Source: Emticicia sp. C21 (GTDB lineage Bacteria; Bacteroidota; Bacteroidia; Cytophagales; Spirosomataceae). From it: a stretch of DNA of 64,000 bases. The number at the start of each line of letters is the position of its first letter. Positions within the stretch are counted from its first letter, which is position 1. The position numbers and the translations under genes were made by a program. The notes under the pieces were generated by a model that worked only from the letters and a program-made list of their open reading frames with translations, made no database searches and was not told the origin of the DNA. The DNA lies in the NCBI RefSeq assembly GCF_003418935.1, contig NZ_QVMT01000008.1, positions 1-64,000 on the forward strand, given 5' to 3'. Positions 26,330-35,153 of the stretch are shown piece by piece.

Positions 26330-27415
26330 TCAGTTAGCCCAGAAAAGGCTGGTTATTTCTTCACCTTTAAATTCGGTGGCATATCGGTTGGTTAAATCAG
26401 TTTTTAAATTTGTACCATTCAATTGAAGATAATCAAATAATGCTGCACGTTTTTGTAAGGTAAAACCGGTTTCTTCAAATAATTGAACCCATTGCTCAGT
26501 GGCAAAATGCTTCTCAACTCTTATCTTCTCTGTATTGCCCAATACATCGTCGATTTCACGGCTGAAGAATAGTTTTAAGGCCGCTTTTTCAGTAGTGGTA
26601 ATCGGTAGTGTATCAATAATCTGAAATAACACACCATAATGATTTACACAGTTCTGAAAACGCTTTTTGTAGGATGGCTCGAAGTGATTGGAATTGGGCT
26701 CGCTCAATACAAATGCATCTACATTCAAGTTCTTCAGGATTCCAAAAACTGCTTTTCTTTGAGCCATGTGCTGAATATGATGCAAAGCAAAAGAAGCATT
26801 TACATATAAACCATCATACTGCCCAGGCAGCATTTCTTTTAATTCTTCTTGTGACATTTGCTCAATAAATGCTTCCTTTACCATTAGTCTTACTTCGAAT
26901 GGTGCATTTTCACTAGCGCGTTTGATATTTGCTTCGGTCATTTTAAGTGCATCAGCAAATGGCTCAATTCCAACCACAGTCAGGCATTTAATCTGGCTAT
27001 CTGCTTTTTTCGAAAGACCTTCAATAATATTGCTTACCTGAAAACCTGTGCCGATGCCAATATCCATTAAAACAGGATTGGTATGGCTTACCAGGGCATC
27101 TATTAATAAAGTATTGGTGCAATGCTGACTAAGATTAGCTAAAGGGAATTGCTGAATCAATAATTCAAACAAGCGAATCTGGGGAATCTCGAAACGTTGT
27201 AAATAAATATGCTCCTGCGATTGTCCAGTCATGAAATGTTTTCTCATGGCTTTAGCCAATGTATAAGCAAACATAGCCTCTGGCTCATCTAAATCTTCTA
27301 AAGATTCATGATATATATCATTCAATAAGGCTTTGTCGACTTCAGTTAATGAGTGAGGCATTCTGCTTGCCAAATCGTTCAGGATAACTTTTGTATTTAC
27401 TAATGTAGCTTCCAT
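26330..27415 (-). CDS. Bacterial GRAS-type Rossmann methyltransferase (probable)
   Basis: 361 residues, cytosolic. A SAM-type motif I (LMDIGIGTGFQVSNIIEGL, about 136-155) matches the GRAS 'V-x-D-x-G-I-x-x-G-x-Q-W-x-x-L' box, including the glutamine after the glycines. Motif II is VVGIEPFADAL. Further on, VNASFALHHIQHM matches the GRAS 'VN..F.LHH' box. Next come a 'N-x-x-x-x-x-P-x-x-x-x-R-F' segment, FSREIDDVLGN and an RVEKHFATEQWVQLFEETGF tail, as in plant GRAS proteins. Bacterial GRAS proteins have been described as probable small-molecule methyltransferases. The adjacent aminotransferase suggests that an amino-acid-like substrate is modified. The GRAS assignment is my pattern match; a generic class I methyltransferase is the fallback. 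Confidence 0.75.
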   Translation of the reverse strand: MEATLVNTKVILNDLASRMPHSLTEVDKALLNDIYHESLEDLDEPEAMFAYTLAKAMRKHFMTGQSQEHIYLQRFEIPQIRLFELLIQQFPLANLSQHCTNTLLIDALVSHTNPVLMDIGIGTGFQVSNIIEGLSKKADSQIKCLTVVGIEPFADALKMTEANIKRASENAPFEVRLMVKEAFIEQMSQEELKEMLPGQYDGLYVNASFALHHIQHMAQRKAVFGILKNLNVDAFVLSEPNSNHFEPSYKKRFQNCVNHYGVLFQIIDTLPITTTEKAALKLFFSREIDDVLGNTEKIRVEKHFATEQWVQLFEETGFTLQKRAALFDYLQLNGTNLKTDLTNRYATEFKGEEITSLFWAN

Positions 27416-27756
27416 AGAATACTTGTTTGTTTTGATTGATGGCTCAAAACTATTGAATGGATTCTGCTCAGTAAATTATTTTCAGGTGAACTGACAAAAA
27501 TCGTAAGTGAATGGTTTAATGCTAGGAAGCGAGTTGAAAATGATTTTTTGATTAATAAGTTATTTATTCTCCCCTAGAGATTCTGTTTATGTATCGCTCT
27601 TTCAGGAGGTAAAAAAATAAGAGAAGACTGATGTACCCAAAAATTCTATATATTCACCCTGGAAAGGGCAAAGTGCGGTTTTAATTTTGAGGAGAGGTAA
27701 TTGGAATACAGCTATTAATATAAGTTAGCGAAATTGCTTTTAACAAACAAAACACT

Positions 27757-27909
27757 GATATATCGTCCCGATGGGACTTTAAATCTTTGAGTTCTATTTT
27801 TTTCTACCGATATACCGTCCCTCTGGGACTTAAAATATCCCGTTAGGGATAATATATCGGTAGATAAAAACCCTATTTAAGAACAAAGTCCCGTAGGGAC
27901 GATATATTA
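27757..27909. repeat. REP-like nested palindromic element
   Basis: Arms 27757-27780 and 27886-27909 are inverted copies built on ATATATCGTCCC. Inside them, CTACCGATATA near 27804-27814 pairs with TATATCGGTAG near 27853-27863. Two further small palindromes, 27818-27831 and 27836-27851, sit in the centre. The whole can fold into a cruciform or multi-branched structure. It lies between two minus-strand genes (27416-27945 otherwise shows nothing) and resembles REP/BIME elements that are mobilised by RAYT transposases. Copies elsewhere in the genome would be expected. Confidence 0.7.
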
Positions 27910-27945
27910 AAATTCTTTTAATATATCTTATGTGACAATTAGCTT

Positions 27946-28497
27946 TTACTCTCTCCTTGCGCTGAAATTCCATTTATTAAACAACTTAATAAATATCTTG
28001 GCAATATTCTTAGCATCATCAATCCCTCTGTGGTGTGTGCCTTCTAAAGTGATTTTTTCGTTTTTGAGGGCATTTTTCATGCCCATCGAGCGGGTTTGTC
28101 TGATTTTGGCGTATTGGTGCTTCAGACTGATGTGTGCTTCCAACCAATCAATTGGTAATCCATGCAATTGGCAATCATTTTTAAATTGCACTTGATCATA
28201 AAAACCCCATGAGCAAAGAAGATATTCATCGCCAAAGCTTAGTATCCAGTTTTGAAATTCTTCCAATACAATCGGGAATAGCTGCGCATAATCTACTTGA
28301 TCTTGTGTGATAGACGTTAATTCAGTACAGAAAGCAGATAGCATAGTATGTACTGTGGGTTTAACGAATCTGCTAAACTCACTGATTATCTGTTTTTCTT
28401 CATTGATACACAGCGCCCCTATTTCTATAATTTCGTTAGGCTGTTTATCTCTTCTTTCCCAGCATGTGGCTTCCAGGTCTACTATTATGTATTTCAT
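27946..28497 (-). CDS. DEDDh 3'-5' exonuclease (ERI1/DnaQ-like)
   Basis: I choose the ATG at 28495-28497 (MKYIIVDLEATCW), which starts directly with exonuclease motif I; an upstream ATG adds 12 residues without homology. About 183 residues. Motif I is D-L-E in VDLEATCW, motif II lies in LLCSWGFYDQVQFKND, and motif III is HHRGIDDAKNIAKIF with the general-base histidine and final aspartate. The ATCW and 'N-E-I-I-E-I-G' text is closest to ERI1-type exonucleases that act on RNA or short nucleic acids. It follows the HAD-CPCC gene by 28 bases, suggesting co-expression. A copy of its first 28 codons occurs at 29272-29361. Confidence 0.88.
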   Translation of the reverse strand: MKYIIVDLEATCWERRDKQPNEIIEIGALCINEEKQIISEFSRFVKPTVHTMLSAFCTELTSITQDQVDYAQLFPIVLEEFQNWILSFGDEYLLCSWGFYDQVQFKNDCQLHGLPIDWLEAHISLKHQYAKIRQTRSMGMKNALKNEKITLEGTHHRGIDDAKNIAKIFIKLFNKWNFSARRE

Positions 28498-28525
28498 ATT
28501 AATATAAATTTCTCCTCTACATACA

Positions 28526-29248
28526 TCATTCAAAAGGCTTCCAATTCTCGTCTTTGGGTTCTTCTATTGTGGGTTGTCTTGCATTTTTCCTCGTTTCTTC
28601 GTCACACGCGCCGAAAAGAATAAAATTCTTTTGCGCTTGTTTTAAAGACATCTCATTTGCTCCGCCCTCACTATCAGGGCCTTTCAACTGAAAAGGGTCG
28701 TCTTCCCAACGACAAACCGGACAAATATCATACGCCTCGGGTTCTGTCAATGTTTTATACCCACAACAAGGGCAAGTGAATTTGACTTTTGCTGTCAGAA
28801 TAGACAATGCTTTTGCTCTGGCATATTTATCAAAGCCAATTAATGTTTTTGTGTGAACCCAACGTTCTTTTATCTCTTCCGGTAAACCATGCAGTGATAG
28901 GTCGTCATCAATAATAACATAGTTTTCATTTTTTCCGGATTGTTCAACCCATTCACTAATTTCAGTGGCTCTATCAGCCAGTTGGTCAATGCTTGTTTTG
29001 CTATTCAATTTGCTTATTGTATGAAAGTCAAGCCCACGTTTTTTAAAAATTTCTTTCCATTTCTTTTCATCAAAGCTTATTCTATGGGTGGTTGTCAGAA
29101 CTATTGAAGCATTCGTTTCTTTATATAGAATCGCTAAATTTTCAGCCGCATTTTCATTAAATTTCATAAAACCATCTGATAGCTGTTCAGTTGGTTTCCA
29201 GATGGGTGTGGTTACTAAAACGCCGTCTATATCTATAAGAATGGTCAT
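28526..29248 (-). CDS. HAD-type hydrolase fused to CPCC zinc-ribbon domain
   Basis: 240 residues. The N-terminal half is a HAD-superfamily domain: ILIDIDGVLV carries the nucleophile D-x-D-G, LTTTHRISF the second Thr motif, and NYVIIDDDLSLH the late acidic motif. This sub-type is seen in nucleic-acid-repair-associated HAD domains. The C-terminal 75 residues form a Cys-rich CPCC domain (FTCPCCGYKTL, CPVCRWEDDP, GGANEMSLKQAQ), which should bind zinc. CPCC domains occur in toxin-immunity and nucleic-acid contexts. With the following exonuclease the pair might process RNA or DNA ends (inference). The two domains are in one continuous frame with no sign of breakage. Confidence 0.82.
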   Translation of the reverse strand: MTILIDIDGVLVTTPIWKPTEQLSDGFMKFNENAAENLAILYKETNASIVLTTTHRISFDEKKWKEIFKKRGLDFHTISKLNSKTSIDQLADRATEISEWVEQSGKNENYVIIDDDLSLHGLPEEIKERWVHTKTLIGFDKYARAKALSILTAKVKFTCPCCGYKTLTEPEAYDICPVCRWEDDPFQLKGPDSEGGANEMSLKQAQKNFILFGACDEETRKNARQPTIEEPKDENWKPFE

Positions 29249-29271
29249 GTAAGTAGTTTTCCTTCATTAGT

Positions 29272-29361
29272 TTACACAGTGCTTATTTCTATGATTTCGT
29301 TGGGCTGTTTATCTCTTCTTACCCAACAGGTGGCTTCAAGGTCTAGGATTATGTATTTCAT
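29272..29361 (-). pseudogene. Duplicated 5' fragment of the exonuclease gene
   Basis: ATG at 29359-29361 begins 29 codons. The first 26 match the start of the exonuclease gene almost exactly (MKYIILDLEATCWVRRDKQ against MKYIIVDLEATCWERRDKQ), after which the reading ends at TAA 29272-29274. The similarity stretches over about 80 bases, so a duplicate copy was truncated or only the 5' end was copied. It sits just upstream of the HAD-CPCC gene. Confidence 0.75.
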
Positions 29362-29527
29362 TCAAAGTGAATTTTATTACTTAGTTAGTATTCAAATATA
29401 TACAAAAAAGAGCTGTTGTAGAAATAAATCAGATTCTAATGGTAAGGGCTTTTAAAATTTACTTGTAACCTTTCTTCAAAACATAAGTTCTTGGTTTAGT
29501 TATTAATAATATCTTAAAATCATATCT

Positions 29528-31243
29528 ATGATTTCTATAAACATTACCACCAATTGTTTCAATTATACAAAGAGAATTTTTCTACTATTTATACTATTTT
29601 CTTTATTCATTTCAAAATCATTATCTCAGCCGTTAGCAGATAGTACCAAAAAAAAAATTGATTTACTGTTTAGAAAATGGGATACTTCAGACAAACCTGG
29701 ATGTGTTTTTGGCATAGTATACAATGATTCTCTAATTTATAAAGGTGCTTATGGATTAGCTAATGTAGAAGAGAATATTGCTAATACAACTCAAAGTATT
29801 TATTATATGTGTTCGGTGTCAAAACAGTTTGCAGGTTATTCTATTGCATTATTAGTTAAACAAGGCAAATTGCAGCTCGATGATGATATTCGGCGTTACA
29901 TCCCTTGGATAGCCGATTTTGGCAAAAAAATTACTATACAGCATTTATTAAATCATACAAGCGGTTTACGTGATGATATTACTCTAGCCAATATTAAAGG
30001 ATTGCCTATGGGCGGAGTATTAAATCAGAGAATTGCTTTAAATATTATAGGAAGACAAACTTCGCTAAATTTTTCTCCAGGAGAAAAATTCTCTTATTCT
30101 AATTCTAACTATATTCTATTAGCCGAAATTGTAAAAGTGGTAAGTAATCTAAGCTTCAATGATTTTGTCGATTCTCAGATATTTAAGCCTTTAGGTATGG
30201 CAGATAGTCGTTTTATTGATAATGAAAGCCAAATTATTAAAAGCAGGGCATTATCATACGAAACTGAAAATAATATTATTAAAAATGTTCATCAGAATGT
30301 TTATACACTTGGTGATGGGGGGTTATTTACTAATATAATAGATATGTCTCTCTGGATAAAAAACTTTTACTTGCCTAAAATTGGTGATTCAACAACTATT
30401 GATCTATTTACTCAAAAGGGTAAATTAAATGATGGAACCTCTATCAATTATGCAATGGGAATAAATGTCGAGGTATTCAGAGGGCAAACACGTTTTATAC
30501 ATAACGGAGGATTGGCAGGGTATCGCACTATTATGGCAGTCTATCCAAAGTTAAAACTAGGTTTTCTTATTTTTGGTAACGCTGGTGATAGCGAAGTATA
30601 TACCAAAATAAATCAACTTTCAGAATTATTTATGGCAGATAATAAAGAGAAATTAAAGAATAAAGAATCTATCCCAAAAAATACTACTACTTCTCTCTCC
30701 TTAGACCAAGGCATTCTTGAAAACTTTGTTGGTAATTATATTGCAGAAAATGGATATCGACTTAATCTCAAAATAAAAGATAACCAGATATGGCTCAATG
30801 AGAATAATTTACTCATAGCAAAATCAAAAGACACACTTGTTTTAAAAAATAACCCGGCAGTATATTATGTTTTCTATTCTGGAAATAATAAACAAGCTGC
30901 TAGTGTAAATCTAATTTCACCTATTTATGGTAATAAGCCTATTAAACTTATACGTTATAATTCTCCAATCTCAATAACCGACAAATTATTACAATCCTAT
31001 ACTGGCAACTATTACTCTTCAGAATTAGACTGCATTTATACTATTACTATTAAAAATCATGAACTGTTTTTTAATAATAGTATAAATGGTGAAGCTAAAA
31101 TTATGCTATTAGATACTGAGCATTTAACAAGTGACTATGAATTTATGAAGCACTTATTAATTAAAAGAAATAAAAAAGGCGAAATTATTGGCTTTGACAT
31201 CAATAGTGGAGCGATTATGAATTTACATTTTAAAAAAATGTAA
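29528..31243 (+). CDS. Serine beta-lactamase-fold hydrolase (class C-like)
   Basis: 571 residues with a signal or membrane segment (about 15-33, KRIFLLFILFSLFISKSLS). The beta-lactamase/transpeptidase-like domain (about 45-370) shows S96-V-S-K in MCSVSKQF, Y-S-N in KFSYSNSNY, and H-N-G in FIHNGGLAGYR. The remaining 200 residues are a beta-rich C-terminal extension typical of Bacteroidota serine hydrolases (DUF3471-like lipocalin type). It is probably a periplasmic peptidase or esterase; antibiotic hydrolysis is not implied. It stands alone, with an AT-rich composition. The closest local relative by function is the protein at 35311-36747, which has a different C-terminus. Confidence 0.88.
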   Translation: MISINITTNCFNYTKRIFLLFILFSLFISKSLSQPLADSTKKKIDLLFRKWDTSDKPGCVFGIVYNDSLIYKGAYGLANVEENIANTTQSIYYMCSVSKQFAGYSIALLVKQGKLQLDDDIRRYIPWIADFGKKITIQHLLNHTSGLRDDITLANIKGLPMGGVLNQRIALNIIGRQTSLNFSPGEKFSYSNSNYILLAEIVKVVSNLSFNDFVDSQIFKPLGMADSRFIDNESQIIKSRALSYETENNIIKNVHQNVYTLGDGGLFTNIIDMSLWIKNFYLPKIGDSTTIDLFTQKGKLNDGTSINYAMGINVEVFRGQTRFIHNGGLAGYRTIMAVYPKLKLGFLIFGNAGDSEVYTKINQLSELFMADNKEKLKNKESIPKNTTTSLSLDQGILENFVGNYIAENGYRLNLKIKDNQIWLNENNLLIAKSKDTLVLKNNPAVYYVFYSGNNKQAASVNLISPIYGNKPIKLIRYNSPISITDKLLQSYTGNYYSSELDCIYTITIKNHELFFNNSINGEAKIMLLDTEHLTSDYEFMKHLLIKRNKKGEIIGFDINSGAIMNLHFKKM

Positions 31244-31349
31244 GTATATAATACTGACTTTATCAATTAAAAAAAAGAATTATACGTAAAAGAAGAATTA
31301 TAATTTACGCTGTAATGTCTTTACAAGCTTTGGTGAATTTTAAAACTTT

Positions 31350-31556
31350 CTACTCCTCCACATACTCCAAAACATCACCGGGCTGGCAATTCAATACCTT
31401 ACAAATGGCTTCAAGGGTATCGAAACGGATACCCTTAGCTTTACCTGTTTTCAGGATGGATAAATTGACGGTGGTGATTCCGATTTTTTCTGCCAACTCT
31501 TTACTTTGCATCTTGCGTTTGGCAAGCATCACATCTACATTGATTATAATTGGCAT
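31350..31556 (-). CDS. XRE-family transcriptional regulator (YozG-like)
   Basis: 68 residues forming one helix-turn-helix domain of Cro/CI type: DVMLAKRKMQSKELAEKIG, then the recognition region ITTVNLSILKTGKAK and CKVLNCQPGDVLEY. This small type is regularly encoded next to DUF2975 membrane proteins, and here it follows such a gene by 3 bases. It probably controls the pair itself. No other targets can be seen. Confidence 0.9.
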   Translation of the reverse strand: MPIIINVDVMLAKRKMQSKELAEKIGITTVNLSILKTGKAKGIRFDTLEAICKVLNCQPGDVLEYVEE

Positions 31557-31559
31557 ATC

Positions 31560-32075
31560 TTAAATAAATAAATCTTGTTCTTTCTGTAATTGTAATCCCT
31601 GTCTGAAAATGGCGGCAAAGAAATAGGCAAAGATGCCCAAAATGAAGTGCAAGATAACTAAAATTACTGCCATGTCTTCTACCTCTGCAAAAATGCTGGC
31701 AAAGAAAATAGTTAAGCCCGGCAAAAAGAGATTGGCCCAATAAAAATACCGTAGTTGTCTGATGCCAAATTCTGTAAACAGTTTAGGTTGAAAAAAGACC
31801 TTGAAAATATTGCTCGCCAAAAGAAAGAATAATCCGTATAGCCCCAATACCAGCAGAAAATCAAAGATGATGTATGACATATTGTAATCTCCGTTCAGAA
31901 AAGGTTTTTCTGTAAACGGGTACATGACATGGAAATACTTTTTGTTTTCTCTGAAGCCCAGAAACACTCCTGTTACTAATGCGAAAAGTGAATAGGCAGC
32001 AGTAAACAGATAAAAAAAGGCGAGCACGCGGGTGATATAAAAAAGAATTCTAGAAATAATTTTTACTTTGTTCAT
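31560..32075 (-). CDS. DUF2975 family membrane protein
   Basis: 171 residues with four membrane helices: about 10-35, 69-90, 112-128 and 134-155. The layout, with a loop of about 35 residues after the first helix and a 'P-x-L-F-T-x-x-x-I-R-x-L-R' step (PKLFTEFGIRQLRYFYW), is that of DUF2975. The function is unknown. The tight coupling to the XRE gene is the usual arrangement of the family and suggests a membrane sensor with its regulator. Confidence 0.88.
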   Translation of the reverse strand: MNKVKIISRILFYITRVLAFFYLFTAAYSLFALVTGVFLGFRENKKYFHVMYPFTEKPFLNGDYNMSYIIFDFLLVLGLYGLFFLLASNIFKVFFQPKLFTEFGIRQLRYFYWANLFLPGLTIFFASIFAEVEDMAVILVILHFILGIFAYFFAAIFRQGLQLQKEQDLFI

Positions 32076-32271
32076 TTTTCATAATTTTGAATACAACTGT
32101 AAAAATAAGCTTTAGTTATCATAAAACAATAATTAGTTTATTTTTTACAATTATTCCCCACTATATCTATTTTCTTTTTTCTCAATCTTATTTACTAATT
32201 TTATCATTCTTCAAAAAAAAGTTTCAAAACTTTTGTAATGACTTTCAAGGCCAGTCGTCTATGTTATTGAA

Positions 32272-32790
32272 ATGGATTTAAAAGTATTTACACAATCGGT
32301 TCTGCAGCATCAATCCCGGTTATTCCGGGTAGCAAAACTCTTCCTTAAGAATACAGAGGAGGCCGAAGACACCGTTCAGGAAATATTTTTAAGACTATGG
32401 GATAAACGTCAGCAATTGGGAGCGTATAATAGTGTAGAGGCTTTGGCGGTGCAAATGACCAAAAACCTTTGTCTGGATAAACTGAAGTCTCATGCGTATA
32501 ACTATACGAGCACAGGTCTGGAAACGGTTGAGGTAAGTGCCAGAACTTATACGCCCCATGAGCAGACAGAACTGGCCGATAGCAATGAATTGTTAAAGAA
32601 AATCATCGACGATTTACCCGAAATTCAGAAAACGATTCTCCACCTGCGGGATGTAGAGGAGTATTCGTTTGAAGAGATTGAACAGATTACAGGACAGACC
32701 ATCAATAATATCAGAGTCATATTGTCGAGAGCGCGAAAAAGTGTGAGAGACAGTTATCAAAAAACGAACAATTATGTATCAGGAAATTGA
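32272..32790 (+). CDS. ECF RNA polymerase sigma factor
   Basis: 172 residues with only regions 2 and 4. Region 2 (about 10-75) contains LFLKNTEEAEDTVQEIFLRLW; region 4 (about 105-165) contains LPEIQKTILHLRDVEEYSFEEI and the recognition helix TGQTINNIRVILSRARKSVR. It directs RNA polymerase to a small regulon, including presumably its own operon. The following gene overlaps it by 17 bases and encodes a membrane protein in the position of an anti-sigma factor. Next come two DUF4097 proteins, so all four form one operon. Confidence 0.93.
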   Translation: MDLKVFTQSVLQHQSRLFRVAKLFLKNTEEAEDTVQEIFLRLWDKRQQLGAYNSVEALAVQMTKNLCLDKLKSHAYNYTSTGLETVEVSARTYTPHEQTELADSNELLKKIIDDLPEIQKTILHLRDVEEYSFEEIEQITGQTINNIRVILSRARKSVRDSYQKTNNYVSGN

Positions 32791-33523
32791 AAAATTACTG
32801 GAGAAATATTATGAAGGTGAAACCACACTCCAGGAAGAAAAGTATATCAAAGAGTTTTTCGGCAAAGCAGAGGTGCCCACACATTTGCAGCACCATATAG
32901 CCGAGTTTGCTTATTACCGTCTGGCTGCCAGGGAGACACCCTCGAAAAATCTGAATGAGGAATTGCTCAGACGCATCGAAAAGAAAGGCAGAATCATCCA
33001 GTTCAGAGCTGTGAGTTTGAGAATTGCCGCGGGTGTGGCGTTAGTTTTAGGAAGTTTTGCAGCCGGCTACTATTACAACAATAAAGGTGGAGAAATAGCT
33101 ATTATAGAAAATCCTACGGCGAATTCGATGAAAGAAACCTTACAGTTTAAACAGGTGAATCTGACATCGGCCAGTGAGAGGATTGATGCGGTGAACCAGA
33201 GTTTAAAACTGGAAGAATTAGACAAAGAACTCATCCAATTGCTGATTAATACCTTGAATTTCGACGATAACGTGAATGTGCGTCTGGCGGCTTGTCAGGC
33301 ACTAGCCCGTTTCGAAAGTGAACCTGCCGTAAGAGAAGGACTCATGCAATCGCTCAAAATTCAGACTGACCCGAATATTCAGATTACGCTCATAGAATTA
33401 CTGGTAATGATGAAAGAAAAACGTGCTTCGGAAACGCTGGAGCAAATTTCAAAAGACAAAGCCGTGATGGATGTGGTGAGGATGAAAGCAGAAGAGGGGG
33501 CGGCTACTTTGATTACTTTGTAA
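32774..33523 (+). CDS. Membrane HEAT-repeat protein, probable anti-sigma factor
   Basis: 249 residues. A cytosolic N-terminus (about 1-75, starts YQEIEKLLEKYYEGETTLQEE, an acidic helix pair like anti-sigma domains) leads to one membrane helix (about 79-98, LRIAAGVALVLGSFAAGYYY). The periplasmic part ends in HEAT-like repeats (about 160-245: NVRLAACQALARF, NIQITLIELLVMM). The overlap with the sigma gene suggests translational coupling in a 1:1 ratio. The HEAT repeats could sense an envelope partner. No catalytic motif is seen. Confidence 0.8.
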   Translation: MYQEIEKLLEKYYEGETTLQEEKYIKEFFGKAEVPTHLQHHIAEFAYYRLAARETPSKNLNEELLRRIEKKGRIIQFRAVSLRIAAGVALVLGSFAAGYYYNNKGGEIAIIENPTANSMKETLQFKQVNLTSASERIDAVNQSLKLEELDKELIQLLINTLNFDDNVNVRLAACQALARFESEPAVREGLMQSLKIQTDPNIQITLIELLVMMKEKRASETLEQISKDKAVMDVVRMKAEEGAATLITL

Positions 33524-33626
33524 ACAAACAATTAACAATAACGGATTTACTGAGAAGTTAAGGCCTTATTCTCAGAGTGGTCCAATCAAACAAATCAATT
33601 TCAGAATTATTTAAAAGCCAATTACA

Positions 33627-34400
33627 ATGAAAAAAAATATGTTCGTACTCGCTTGCCTTTTATTAACTGCTGTTTATACGCAAGCACAGGAATTCAAATC
33701 AAAATTAGCCAATACCAAGGACAGCAAAATAGCAATTGAACTTGAAGGCGAAAACCTTAAGATTGAAGGATATGCCGGGGATGAAGTAATTATCAAAGGC
33801 GGTGGCCTTGAACCAATTCCGGAGCAAGCCAAAGGTTTGAAACCCCTCTACAATACCAATGTTGATAATACAGGTTTGGGTCTGGCTGTGAATATGGAAG
33901 GTGGGGTTCTAAAAATTGAAAAAGCCGCTAGAAAATCGGCGAGATATACGATAATGGTTCCTAATAAGGCAACGATCATGTATACCCAGATTAATTTCCA
34001 GGGCTCAGTAATCAGCCTTAGCAATATCGATGGTGATCTGGAGATAAAAACCAATAATGCTGATATTAAACTGAACAATGTAACCGGGCCTATTGTCGCC
34101 AATAGCATCAGCGGTAAACTCACAGCGGTTTTCTCTGCATTGAATCAGTCTACCCCATCTTCTATCTCTCTGATAAGCGGGGATCTGGACATTACGCTTC
34201 CTGCTACGGCTAAAGCTACACTGTCAATGAAATCTATCTCGGGAGAAATATACTCTGATATAGACCTGAATTTGAAATCAGGTAAAGATGGCATGTCGAG
34301 AGTAGGTGGCGGTCATAACATCACCGGTAATATGAACGGTGGTGGCGTGAATCTTCAACTAAATACTATCAGCAGCAATATCTACGTTCGCAAAAAATAA
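33627..34400 (+). CDS. Secreted DUF4097-type beta-helix protein
   Basis: 257 residues with a signal peptide (MKKNMFVLACLLLTAVYTQA). The body is a repetitive beta-rich DUF4097-like domain: strands such as DGDLEIKTNNADIKLNNVTG and SISGKLTAVFS, with 'S-I-S-G-E-I-Y-S-D-I-D' and a closing 'T-I-S-S-N-I-Y-V-R'. Such proteins are common after ECF sigma/anti-sigma pairs in Bacteroidota and are thought to act in the envelope; their function is unknown. Its partner 24 bases downstream ends in almost the same motif, so the two are paralogues. Confidence 0.8.
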   Translation: MKKNMFVLACLLLTAVYTQAQEFKSKLANTKDSKIAIELEGENLKIEGYAGDEVIIKGGGLEPIPEQAKGLKPLYNTNVDNTGLGLAVNMEGGVLKIEKAARKSARYTIMVPNKATIMYTQINFQGSVISLSNIDGDLEIKTNNADIKLNNVTGPIVANSISGKLTAVFSALNQSTPSSISLISGDLDITLPATAKATLSMKSISGEIYSDIDLNLKSGKDGMSRVGGGHNITGNMNGGGVNLQLNTISSNIYVRKK

Positions 34401-34423
34401 AGACCTTTGTCCGATATAAAATT

Positions 34424-35128
34424 ATGAAAAAGCTTACATTATTACTATTACTCGGCCTTTGCCAATCGTTTACTTACGCACAGAAAATTATCGAAAAACA
34501 CCTGCCGTTCTCGGCAGGGCAATCGGTAGACCTGAATCTCAGATTCGCTGACGACATTAAGGTACAATACTGGGATAAAGCAGAGGTGTATGTGAAGATT
34601 TCAGTGGAAATTAACGGAGGCCGATTGAATGATGCACTAACAGTTGATGCGAAAAGCAACTCAAACGAAATAAGTCTGAAAACTGATTATGACAAAGATT
34701 TAATAAAAAAAGGCAGAGCGGAAGATTGCCCTGATACCAAAGACGGGCATCGGTCGTCGTGGGGTAGTGACAACGAACGATATTATGTATGCAGTACTAT
34801 CAATTATGAAGTGTATCTACCAAAAAAAGCCGAGGTAAGTTTGGAAACGATTAATGGCAATATCTGGATCAGCAGCATCAGCAACAATCTTACAGCTAAA
34901 ACTATCAGCGGTTTTGTAGAGGTGAACTGGCCAAAAGGCAAAGGCGGTAATATAGGCATGAAAACCATTACCGGCGAAGTATACTCAGATTTAGACATTG
35001 CTTTCACCAACAAAAAACAGAAAAATCCGATAGTTGGTTATCTGCTGGAAGGCAAAGTGTATGGCGGTGGCCCGGAGGTACGATTTGAGTCTATCAGTAA
35101 TAATGTGTATATCCGAAATAAGAATTAA
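34424..35128 (+). CDS. Secreted DUF4097-type protein, paralogue
   Basis: 234 residues with a signal peptide (MKKLTLLLLLGLCQSFTYA). It has the same architecture as the preceding gene: VSLETINGNIWISSISNN, KTISGFVEVNWPKG, KTITGEVYSDLDIAF and a final ESISNNVYIRN. It has an extra loop with two cysteines (EDCPDTKDG, YYVCSTIN), possibly a disulfide. It is the last gene of the sigma operon and is followed by a strong terminator. Confidence 0.8.
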   Translation: MKKLTLLLLLGLCQSFTYAQKIIEKHLPFSAGQSVDLNLRFADDIKVQYWDKAEVYVKISVEINGGRLNDALTVDAKSNSNEISLKTDYDKDLIKKGRAEDCPDTKDGHRSSWGSDNERYYVCSTINYEVYLPKKAEVSLETINGNIWISSISNNLTAKTISGFVEVNWPKGKGGNIGMKTITGEVYSDLDIAFTNKKQKNPIVGYLLEGKVYGGGPEVRFESISNNVYIRNKN

Positions 35129-35153
35129 GTAAATTATATGTAATTAAGGTTTA

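Noticed and set aside
27757-27909. CRISPR array
   Set aside because: The repeats are inverted and unequally spaced, there are no constant spacers, and no cas genes are nearby.
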